Source: Candidatus Aerophobota bacterium (GTDB lineage Bacteria > Aerophobota > Aerophobia > Aerophobales > Aerophobaceae). From it: a DNA stretch of 7,161 bases. Location of the stretch: assembly GCA_030672545.1 (NCBI GenBank), contig DAOVGF010000074.1, forward strand, positions 1-7,161, in the 5' to 3' direction. The first letter of the stretch is position 1; each line of letters begins with the position of its first letter. Both the position numbers and the translations under genes were made by a program. Under the pieces are notes generated by a model. The model ran no database searches. It had not been told where the DNA came from and worked only from the letters and a program-made list of their open reading frames with translations. Shown here piece by piece: positions 1 through 5,621 of this stretch.

Positions 1-954
1 GACGGCCTTTTGGATAGCATTGCTGGAGGATAAAATATAGCCTCCACCGGGGGCTGCTTTCCTGATAGTTTCCTTGACTACCTCCTCAACTTCCTCCGGT
101 GATTTACGGCAGAGCAAACTTCCACAGTCAATGTTTCCAATCAGGCAGAGGCGATCACCATACTTTTCTTTTGCCTCAGCGATGTCCATGCCGGCCACCG
201 GTTCCAGGGGATTGATGGCGTCAATGCCTGCATCTACAAACAAATCAAGTATTTCCCAGATATTTCCGTCACTGTGCTTAACGAAGGGAGCTCCTTTGCT
301 ATGAACCAGATCAATCATTCTTTGATAGTGAGGTAAGAGGAATTCCTGAAAATCCTGTCGGGACATCATCAGTCCGGTCTTATAGGCCAGGTCATCTCCG
401 CACATTATCGCGTCAGCTCCCAGCTCTATAGCTGATTCAGCTAGCTCAAGATGATAATCAGCATTTATTTGCAAGAGTTTCCTGGCGAAATCAGGATTGA
501 TCCGAAAAGACACCAATAACTCTTCTAATCCCACCAGAACCCAGGCATAGGTAAATACTGTCTCCAGACAAAAAATAATGGCCTTCTTTCCCTTGTAGTT
601 CTTTACGGCCTTCTTGAGTCGATCAAATCTCCAGGGAGCCTGGGGATCGGGAACGGTAAAATTGCTCAAATCTACTTCTGACTTTATGGGAAATTCAAAG
701 GGGATGGGATATCTCTGCCCCAGGTACTTGCGCTTGGCCCCCCACTCATCAATTATGGCTTCATCACCACAATCTCTCTCCCGGGTATCCTCCCAGGTGG
801 ATACGACATCCAGATTTCGCCCCATAAATTCCAGTTCTCCGCTCCCCGGTTCCAAGACCTCAATAACATTTTGAGAAATCTGCCATTCCAAAATGGGAAC
901 CCTGTCTGGTTGTTTGACCTTCAGGGCGGTCATAACCCTTTGGTAAGAGTTCAT
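1..954 (-). CDS. Uroporphyrinogen decarboxylase-like (URO-D/MtaA superfamily) protein, 3' end cut by the window
   Basis: The minus strand reads open for 318 codons from ATG at 954 to the window edge, with no stop. The C-terminus is missing, probably some 20-40 residues given the usual family length of about 340-360. Family marks are G-ADAIMCGDD (179-188), LPHY (207-210), the barrel strand VKHSDGN (225-231), NPLEP (248-252) and GNIDCG (273-278). The superfamily includes HemE and the cobamide:coenzyme M methyltransferases MtaA/MtbA. The HemE N-terminal signature (PVW-MRQAGR) is absent: the protein has DRVPILEW there. The MtaA zinc motif HxC...C is also altered, with Asp229 after His227 and Ser/Asn near 309-312. 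It is therefore most likely one of the many URO-D-like proteins of unknown substrate, possibly methyl transfer. The start is supported by GAGAGGT 6 nt upstream. It is divergent from the araB operon and has its own promoter. Confidence 0.9.
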   Translation of the reverse strand, partial: MNSYQRVMTALKVKQPDRVPILEWQISQNVIEVLEPGSGELEFMGRNLDVVSTWEDTRERDCGDEAIIDEWGAKRKYLGQRYPIPFEFPIKSEVDLSNFTVPDPQAPWRFDRLKKAVKNYKGKKAIIFCLETVFTYAWVLVGLEELLVSFRINPDFARKLLQINADYHLELAESAIELGADAIMCGDDLAYKTGLMMSRQDFQEFLLPHYQRMIDLVHSKGAPFVKHSDGNIWEILDLFVDAGIDAINPLEPVAGMDIAEAKEKYGDRLCLIGNIDCGSLLCRKSPEEVEEVVKETIRKAAPGGGYILSSSNAIQKAV

Positions 955-960
955 TTATTT

Positions 961-967
961 ACCTCTC
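961..967 (-). promoter_or_regulatory. Ribosome binding site of the URO-D-like gene
   Basis: The minus strand reads GAGAGGT, ending 6 nt before the ATG at 954. It fixes this start over the in-frame Met at residue 8. Confidence 0.75.
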
Positions 968-998
968 TGGTGTTTTTAAGGGCAAGTCATAGGTATCC

Positions 999-1014
999 GA
1001 GGTTTCTCAACCTC
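999..1014 (-). other. Small hairpin with GAGA loop in the leader of the URO-D-like gene
   Basis: On the minus strand GAGGTT and AACCTC form a 6-bp stem closed by GAGA, a GNRA-type tetraloop. It lies within the predicted leader of about 85 nt between the leftward promoter and the ATG at 954. It is too short to call a riboswitch and has no T-run to make a terminator. It may affect mRNA stability or translation. Confidence 0.3.
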
Positions 1015-1046
1015 CGCCAATTAAATAGGTTAATTGCCCTGAACTT

Positions 1047-1075
1047 ATTATATAATCCTTTGTATCAATTGACAA
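1047..1075 (-). promoter_or_regulatory. Near-consensus sigma70/sigmaA promoter for the URO-D-like gene
   Basis: On the minus strand, TTGTCA (1070-1075, 5 of 6 matches to the -35 consensus) is followed by a 17-bp spacer and a perfect TATAAT -10 (1047-1052). Transcription would start near 1040 and leave a leader of about 85 nt. The -35 box lies inside an imperfect palindrome, TTGT-at-CAATTG-ACAA (1060-1075), a plausible place for a repressor to bind. Confidence 0.7.
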
Positions 1076-1138
1076 CCAACTTCTACCGGAAAGTCATTCC
1101 ATTGAATCTTTAGAATACCTTTTAATCGGTAATCTTTG

Positions 1139-1157
1139 AGTTAACTATGACTTAAGT
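1139..1157. promoter_or_regulatory. Twin 8-bp palindromes, possible operator
   Basis: AGTTAACT (1139-1146) and ACTTAAGT (1150-1157) are each perfect 8-bp palindromes. Their centres are 11 bp apart, about one helical turn, so two dimers or one larger assembly could bind the same face. They sit about 100 bp upstream of both predicted transcription starts. No regulator is identified. AT-rich DNA yields palindromes by chance. Confidence 0.25.
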
Positions 1158-1213
1158 AAGCAAAGAAAGATCAATCTGAAGAATCACCGGTTTCACATTT
1201 AATCGGAACCTAC

Positions 1214-1243
1214 TTTCAATTTCTCTGTGTAATCCCCTATAAT
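1214..1243 (+). promoter_or_regulatory. Candidate promoter of the araB operon
   Basis: A perfect -10 TATAAT lies at 1238-1243, with a weak -35 TTTCAA (1214-1219) and an 18-bp spacer. The poor -35 suggests that an activator may be needed. Transcription would begin near 1250 and give an untranslated leader of about 225 nt. The -10 overlaps the left arm of the CCCCTATA inverted repeat. Confidence 0.4.
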
Positions 1244-1285
1244 TTGCCTATTTCGGGGAATCTGTTAAAATTATCTCTATAGGGG
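1234..1285. repeat. Inverted repeat CCCCTATA / TATAGGGG over the araB -10 box
   Basis: CCCCTATA at 1234-1241 is matched exactly by TATAGGGG at 1278-1285, with 36 bp between the arms. The left CCCC can alternatively pair with GGGG at 1255-1258. The left arm overlaps the TATAAT of the candidate rightward promoter, so the repeat could be a split operator. It could also be chance in AT-rich DNA. Confidence 0.4.
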
Positions 1286-1367
1286 CAACAGGTAAGTTTT
1301 ACCAAAAAGTAAGGTTCATAAAGATGGTAGTATCCTTGAGGAAACATTTTTTTAGCCAGGATAGAGT

Positions 1368-1423
1368 GGTAGCCGCCGGCTAAAGCCGGCGTTTATTTGC
1401 GCAGCTTAAAAGCTGCAACTACC
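1368..1423. repeat. REP/MITE-like palindromic element with two hairpins
   Basis: GGTAG (1368-1372) and CTACC (1419-1423) form terminal inverted repeats that enclose two hairpins. The first is CGCCGGC-taaa-GCCGGCG (1374-1391, 7-bp stem, GC-rich). The second is GCAGCTT-aa-AAGCTGC (1401-1416, 7-bp stem). A T/A-rich linker joins them, so the whole could fold as a three-way junction. The GC-rich, self-complementary make-up and intergenic position are typical of small dispersed palindromic repeats moved in trans by a transposase encoded elsewhere. Only one copy is in the window. It would lie in the leader of the araB operon. It lacks a trailing T-run, so it is not an ordinary terminator. Confidence 0.65.
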
Positions 1424-1463
1424 TTAGTGAAATCTAAACTATTACTTGTTAGGCGACAGATGG

Positions 1464-1471
1464 AAAGGAGG
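1464..1471 (+). promoter_or_regulatory. Strong ribosome binding site deciding the araB GTG start
   Basis: AAAGGAGG ends 5 nt before GTG at 1477. The nearby ATG at 1460 is out of frame and overlaps the site, so GTG is the start. Confidence 0.8.
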
Positions 1472-1476
1472 AAGAA

Positions 1477-3159
1477 GTGGGTAGAGATAAGTATGTGGTA
1501 GGGATTGATTTTGGAACTGAGTCAGCCAGGTCTGTTCTGGTCAGAGTAGAGAACGGAGAAGAAATAACCAGTTCAGTTTATGAGTACCCTGATGGAGTTA
1601 TTGATGAGCGTCTTCCCGGAACAAGGATAGAATTAGAACCGGACTGGGCTCTTCAGAATCCAGCCGATTATTTGGCAACTCTCAAACATACCATCCCTGA
1701 GATTCTTAGCCAGTCAGGGGTATCGGCGGAAGATATCATCGGCATCGGGACTGACTTCACCTCCTGTACCATGCTTCCCATCGACAGAAAGGGCACTCCT
1801 CTCTGTATGCTCAAGCAATATCGAGATCATCCTCATGCCTGGGTCAAACTCTGGAAACACCACGCCTCCCAACCGGAAGCTGACAGAATAAATGAAGTCG
1901 CTCGACAGCGGGGAGAGAAGTTTCTTTCCCGCTACGGAGGCAAAATCTCCTCGGAATGGTTCTTTGCCAAATCTCTTCAAATACTCAATGAAGATCCAGA
2001 AATCTACCGGGCCTGCTGGCGTTTGATAGAAGGTTGCGACTGGATAGTCCTTCAGTTAACCGGAAAAGACCGACGGAACGCCTCTGCGGCTGGATACAAA
2101 GCTATTTGGGACCCTGACCAAGGATTCCCTTCGCCAGAATATTTCCGGGCGGTGAATCCTGACTTTGAAACCGTGGTCCAAGACAAGATGACTCTGGAGA
2201 TTTTCCCTTTTGGAACCCGAGCGGGAGGACTAACTGAGGAAATGGCCCGTCTAACCGGACTGGCAGTCGGGACTCCGGTGGCCGTGGCCACCCTGGATGC
2301 TCATACTTCAGTTCCCGCCTCTACCATTACCGAGCCGGGAAAAATGCTCATGATAATGGGAACCTCTATCTGCCATATGATGGTGGATAAAGAATTTCAT
2401 CCTATCCCGGGAGTTTGTGGAATCGTTAAGGAAGGTATCCTTCCGGGATATTACGGATACGAAGCCGGACAGAGTGGAGTAGGAGATATTTTTGCCTGGT
2501 TTGTCAGAAACTGCGTGCCGGGAGAATATCGGGAAGAAGCTCGTAGGAGAAGTACGGACATTCACCGGGTACTGGAGGAAAAAGCTTCTTTATTCAGTCC
2601 GGGTGAGAGTGGACTGCTCAGTCTGGACTGGTGGAACGGTAACCGCTCGGTGCTGGTGGACACAGATTTAACCGGGCTCTTGATAGGATGCACCCTGGAG
2701 ACCAAGCCCGAGGAAATGTACCGGGCCTTAATTGAAGCTACTGCCTACGGAACCTACAAGATAATTAATACTTTTGAAGAAAACGGAGTTAGAATCAAGG
2801 AACTTTACGCCTGCGGAGGGTTACCGGAGAGAAACAAACTTCTAATGCAGATATATGCTGATGTTACCGAAAGAGAAATTAAAGTAGCTGCTTCACCTCA
2901 GACTCCTGCTCTGGGAGCCGCTATGTGGGCAGCAGTGGCCGCGGGCAAAGATAAGGGTGGCTACCAGACTATTACCCAAGCAGCGGAAAAAATGGCTTCT
3001 CTCAGAAAAAAAAGATTTGTCCCTATCCCGGAGAATCATCAAATTTATAATAAACTATACCGGGAATATGAAATCCTCCATGATTATTTCGGACGAGGGG
3101 AAAATGACGTGATGAAAAGGCTGAAGCAAATCAAAATTAAAATTAAGGAGCGGAAGTAA
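1477..3159 (+). CDS. araB: Ribulokinase (FGGY carbohydrate kinase)
   Basis: The 560-residue cytosolic protein has the length of known AraB ribulokinases (about 560-570) and belongs to the FGGY kinase family. It is expected to phosphorylate L-ribulose with ATP to L-ribulose-5-phosphate. AraB marks are the N-terminal phosphate-binding segment GIDFGTESAR (9-18), the AraB-typical YPDGVIDERLPG, GTDFTSCT, and SRYGGKISSEWFFAKSLQIL in the first domain. Next come TLDAHTSVPA with the probable catalytic base Asp274, MGTSICHM (294-301) and YGYEAGQSGVGDIFAW. The C-terminal adenosine-binding segment is ACGGLPERNKLLMQIYAD (from 445). Translation starts at GTG behind AAAGGAGG. It is the first gene of the operon, and araD follows after one base. 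The Lys-rich tail (MKRLKQIKIKIK) is ordinary for the family. AraB enzymes can accept other ketopentoses, so the exact sugar is not fixed. Confidence 0.95.
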   Translation: MGRDKYVVGIDFGTESARSVLVRVENGEEITSSVYEYPDGVIDERLPGTRIELEPDWALQNPADYLATLKHTIPEILSQSGVSAEDIIGIGTDFTSCTMLPIDRKGTPLCMLKQYRDHPHAWVKLWKHHASQPEADRINEVARQRGEKFLSRYGGKISSEWFFAKSLQILNEDPEIYRACWRLIEGCDWIVLQLTGKDRRNASAAGYKAIWDPDQGFPSPEYFRAVNPDFETVVQDKMTLEIFPFGTRAGGLTEEMARLTGLAVGTPVAVATLDAHTSVPASTITEPGKMLMIMGTSICHMMVDKEFHPIPGVCGIVKEGILPGYYGYEAGQSGVGDIFAWFVRNCVPGEYREEARRRSTDIHRVLEEKASLFSPGESGLLSLDWWNGNRSVLVDTDLTGLLIGCTLETKPEEMYRALIEATAYGTYKIINTFEENGVRIKELYACGGLPERNKLLMQIYADVTEREIKVAASPQTPALGAAMWAAVAAGKDKGGYQTITQAAEKMASLRKKRFVPIPENHQIYNKLYREYEILHDYFGRGENDVMKRLKQIKIKIKERK

Positions 3160-3160
3160 A

Positions 3161-3802
3161 ATGCTGGAAGAATTAAAAGAGAAAGTTTGTGCTTTAAATC
3201 AGGAACTTCCCAAGAGTCATCTGGTGGTCTGGACCAGTGGTAATGTAAGCGGAAGAGATATAAAAACTGGTTATGTGGTGATTAAACCCAGCGGGGTGAA
3301 ATATGAGCAGCTCAGGCCAAAAGATATGGTGGTAGTGGATCTTCAGGGAAAAATTCTGGAAGGTCAGGGTAAACCTTCTTTTGATACGGCTACTCATTTG
3401 CATGTTTACCGTCATCGCTCCGATGTCAACGGTGTAGTTCACACCCACTCCAATTATGCTACCAGTTTCGCTGCCCTGGGAGAACCCATACCGGTTTATC
3501 TCACCGCCATCGCTGATGAATTCGGGGGCTCTATCCCGGTAGGAGCTTATTGCCAGATTGGAGGAGAGGAAATAGGTAAGGAAATTATTCGCTCCATTGG
3601 AAAATCGCCGGCTATCCTGATGAAAAACCACGGCGTATTTACTATTGGTCCCACTCCGGAGGCAGCTATAAAAGCGGCCGTTATGATAGAAGATATAGCC
3701 AAAACTGTCTTTTTAGCTCTCCTGCGGGGCACACCGGTGGAAATCCCCAAGTCAGAGGTGGAAAGAGCCCACCAAGCCTATATGGGAACGTACGGTCAGT
3801 AG
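3161..3802 (+). CDS. araD: L-ribulose-5-phosphate 4-epimerase (class II aldolase family)
   Basis: The protein interconverts L-ribulose-5-phosphate and D-xylulose-5-phosphate by a zinc-dependent retro-aldol mechanism, linking AraB to the pentose phosphate pathway. Its 213 residues compare with about 231 in E. coli AraD. Family motifs are SGNVSGRD (26-33), KPSGVKYE, FDTATHLHVYRH (Asp75, His79) and VVHTHS, with zinc ligands His94 and His96. AIADEFGGSIP carries catalytic Asp119, KNHGVF gives the third ligand His157, and the C-terminal TYGQ gives Tyr211. These match E. coli Asp76, His95, His97, Asp120, His171 and Tyr229. Keeping the tyrosine favours epimerase over fuculose-phosphate aldolase. AAGGAG lies 10 nt before the ATG, inside the end of araB, which suggests translational coupling. 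Confidence 0.93.
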   Translation: MLEELKEKVCALNQELPKSHLVVWTSGNVSGRDIKTGYVVIKPSGVKYEQLRPKDMVVVDLQGKILEGQGKPSFDTATHLHVYRHRSDVNGVVHTHSNYATSFAALGEPIPVYLTAIADEFGGSIPVGAYCQIGGEEIGKEIIRSIGKSPAILMKNHGVFTIGPTPEAAIKAAVMIEDIAKTVFLALLRGTPVEIPKSEVERAHQAYMGTYGQ

Positions 3803-3820
3803 AAAGGAATTAGTATAGAG

Positions 3821-5074
3821 ATGGGAAAAACTATCGCCGAAAAGATTTTCTCTGCTCATTGTGGCAGAGAAGTGAAAAGTGGTGAAATTGTTATTTCTGA
3901 GATAGATTTTGCTCTAGCTCAAGATGGCACTGCTCCTCTGGCCATTCAGTCTTTTGAAAGTATGGAAATAGAGAAGGTGGCTGTCCCGGAGAAATTAGCT
4001 TTTTTTGTTGACCACAACGTACCCTCTCCCAGTCAGGAGGTTTCTCTTCTTCACCAACTGATGCGCCATTTTGCCAAGAAACACAAAATAAAGCTTTACG
4101 ATATGGGAAAAGGGGTTTGCCACGTAGTAGCTACCGAAGAAGGTTGGATAAGTCCGGGAAATCTAATAGTGGGAGCTGATTCCCATACTTGTACTTACGG
4201 AGCATTAAATGCTCTGGCCACCGGTGTGGGCTCAACTGACTTGGCCGCCGTGATGGCTTCAGGAAAACTGTGGCTTAGAGTCCCGGAAAGTATCAAAATA
4301 ATCCTTAAGGGGCTCCTCCCGGAAGGAGTATACGCTAAAGACCTCATTTTATACCTGGTCGGCCGGTTGACCGCCCGGGGAGCAGTATACCAAGCCATAG
4401 AGTTTGAAGGAGAAATTATCCAGGAATTTTCTCTGGAAGAGAGATTTACCCTTAGTAATATGGCCGTAGAAATGGGAGCCAAGGCCGGGATAATGAGGGC
4501 AGACAATAAGGTCCGGGAATGGCTCAAGAAACGAGGAATAAGAAGTATTCAGCCAGTAGAACCAGATGAAGATGCTTCTTATGCTCAAATCCTCGAGTTT
4601 GACATTTCTTTTCTTGCTCCCCAGATAGCCCGACCTCACACCGTAGATAACGTAGTCCCCTTGAAAGAAGTAGAGGGAACTCCTATTCAACAAGGATTTC
4701 TGGGTACCTGTACTAATGGAAGAGTCTCTGACTTAAAAATTGCCGCTCGGATATTAAAGGGAAGAAAAGTGTCTCCCGGGGTTCGTTTCATCGTAGCTCC
4801 GGCCTCCCGTCAAGTTTACCAGGAAACTCTCCGTCAGGGAATAATAGAGATACTGGTGGAAGCAGGAGCGGCTCTGGTAACCCCAGGATGTGGATGTTGT
4901 GTGGGGACTCATAACGGAGTTCCGGCTAAGGGAGAAAATGTCATTTCCACGGCTAATCGCAATTTCCAGGGAAGAATGGGTAACCCTGAGGCCTTCATTT
5001 ACTTAGCCTCACCAGCTACGGTAGCCGCTTCGGTAATAGAAGGAAAAATTACTGACCCCCGAAGATTTCTGTAG
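3821..5074 (+). CDS. Large subunit of a LeuC/homoaconitase-type [4Fe-4S] hydro-lyase
   Basis: This 417-residue protein is the catalytic, iron-sulfur subunit of a two-subunit aconitase-superfamily enzyme. The length matches the short archaeal-type LeuC/HacA form (about 415-430) rather than the 460-470-residue E. coli LeuC. Motifs are MGKTIAEKIFSAHCG at the N-terminus, GADSHTCTYGAL (Asp120, Ser121, His122), GTCTNGR with cluster ligand Cys297, and GCGCCVG with ligands Cys357 and Cys360. STANRNFQGRMGNP follows near the C-terminus. The motif is usually CGPC; Cys359 replaces the proline, adding a fourth nearby cysteine. The family dehydrates and rehydrates 2-hydroxy acids such as isopropylmalate, homocitrate, citramalate or dimethylmalate. 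No leuA or leuB is nearby, so the substrate is uncertain. The start has AAGGA 12 nt upstream, and the small subunit follows after 18 nt. Confidence 0.92.
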   Translation: MGKTIAEKIFSAHCGREVKSGEIVISEIDFALAQDGTAPLAIQSFESMEIEKVAVPEKLAFFVDHNVPSPSQEVSLLHQLMRHFAKKHKIKLYDMGKGVCHVVATEEGWISPGNLIVGADSHTCTYGALNALATGVGSTDLAAVMASGKLWLRVPESIKIILKGLLPEGVYAKDLILYLVGRLTARGAVYQAIEFEGEIIQEFSLEERFTLSNMAVEMGAKAGIMRADNKVREWLKKRGIRSIQPVEPDEDASYAQILEFDISFLAPQIARPHTVDNVVPLKEVEGTPIQQGFLGTCTNGRVSDLKIAARILKGRKVSPGVRFIVAPASRQVYQETLRQGIIEILVEAGAALVTPGCGCCVGTHNGVPAKGENVISTANRNFQGRMGNPEAFIYLASPATVAASVIEGKITDPRRFL

Positions 5075-5092
5075 TTTTAAGGACAGAGAATA

Positions 5093-5614
5093 ATGCACCT
5101 AAAAGACTATTTACTGCAAGGAAAAGCTCACAAATTGGGAGATGATATTAACACTGATTATATCATCTCCGGAAGATACAAGTTTAAGACTCTGGATAGA
5201 AACATCTTGGCTCAACACCTTCTGGAGGATATTCTTCCCAACTTTTATCAGCAGATAACTCCGGGTGATTTCATCGTGGCCGGAGAAAATTTTGGTTGCG
5301 GTTCCTCCCGAGAGCAAGCCCCTTTAGCCATTAAATATGCTCGCATTGGGGCTGTTTTGGCCCGGTCCTTTGCCCGGATTTTCTACCGTAACGCCATCAA
5401 TCTGGGTCTACCCATAATCGTTACCGATACCCGGAAAATCAAGAATGGCGATGAACTCAAGATAGATTTATCTCAGGGAAAAGTAATTAATGCCACCGCT
5501 GGACTTAGCTTGAAAACCGAGCCTTTCCCTCCGGAAATTATGCAGATTATCGAAGCCGGAGGGCTAATTGAATACTTCAAAAAAGGTAGAGGGTGGACAG
5601 AATTAGGGAGGTGA
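5093..5614 (+). CDS. Small subunit of a LeuD/homoaconitase-type hydro-lyase
   Basis: The 173-residue protein is the swivel domain that closes over the iron-sulfur active site of the preceding large subunit. The length fits archaeal-type LeuD/HacB (about 160-175). Motifs are GDDINTDYIISGRY (16-29), the substrate-loop segment YKFKT (29-33), and ENFGCGSSREQAPLAIK (65-81) with the active-site serine and arginine (Ser71/72, Arg73). ARSFARIFYRNAINLGLP follows. As I recall, the loop reads YLRT in methanogen homoaconitases and has a hydrophobic third residue in isopropylmalate isomerases; here it is neither. The ATG has AAGGA 9 nt upstream. The stop codon overlaps the Shine-Dalgarno of the next gene, so the two are probably translationally coupled. 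Annotation pipelines would call it 3-isopropylmalate dehydratase small subunit, but that substrate is not established. Confidence 0.92.
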   Translation: MHLKDYLLQGKAHKLGDDINTDYIISGRYKFKTLDRNILAQHLLEDILPNFYQQITPGDFIVAGENFGCGSSREQAPLAIKYARIGAVLARSFARIFYRNAINLGLPIIVTDTRKIKNGDELKIDLSQGKVINATAGLSLKTEPFPPEIMQIIEAGGLIEYFKKGRGWTELGR

Positions 5615-5615
5615 T
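5606..5615 (+). promoter_or_regulatory. Strong ribosome binding site deciding the lipoprotein TTG start
   Basis: GGGAGGTGAT, close to the full anti-16S complement, ends 6 nt before TTG at 5622 and overlaps the stop codon of the preceding subunit gene (5612-5614). It supports TTG, since a signal peptide begins immediately at that codon. Confidence 0.8.
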
Positions 5616-5621
5616 AAAGAC

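Larger units (their letters stand above)
955..1476. other. Divergent intergenic regulatory region (522 bp)
   Basis: This AT-rich stretch separates the leftward URO-D-like gene from the rightward araB operon. It contains the leftward promoter, a candidate rightward promoter, twin 8-bp palindromes, a 9-bp direct repeat TTTAATCGG (1121-1129 and 1198-1206), a long-range inverted repeat over the rightward -10, and a double-hairpin repeat at 1368-1423. I see no convincing protein-coding or stable-RNA gene in it. Confidence 0.7.

Noticed and set aside
1069..1074. Perfect TTGACA on the plus strand as a -35 for araB
   Set aside because: No acceptable -10 follows at 16-18 bp (AGTCAT is a poor match). 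The hexamer is the mirror of the leftward -35 palindrome.
871..1113. An 80-codon plus-strand ORF at the start of the intergenic region
   Set aside because: It begins antisense to the N-terminus of the URO-D-like gene, covers that gene's promoter, and its translation resembles no domain. Treated as chance.
1324..1383. A 19-codon ORF in the araB leader, ATG at 1324 with AAGG 9 nt upstream, ending at a TAA in the loop of the first repeat hairpin
   Set aside because: The peptide has no run of informative codons, and its end inside a probable mobile repeat looks coincidental. There is not enough to call an attenuator leader peptide.
1374..1416. The two hairpins upstream of araB as an intrinsic terminator or attenuator
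   Set aside because: Neither hairpin is followed by a run of T. The terminal inverted repeats fit a dispersed palindromic repeat better.
3194..3631. A 145-codon minus-strand ORF antisense to araD
   Set aside because: araD carries all expected catalytic residues in frame; the antisense frame is a shadow.
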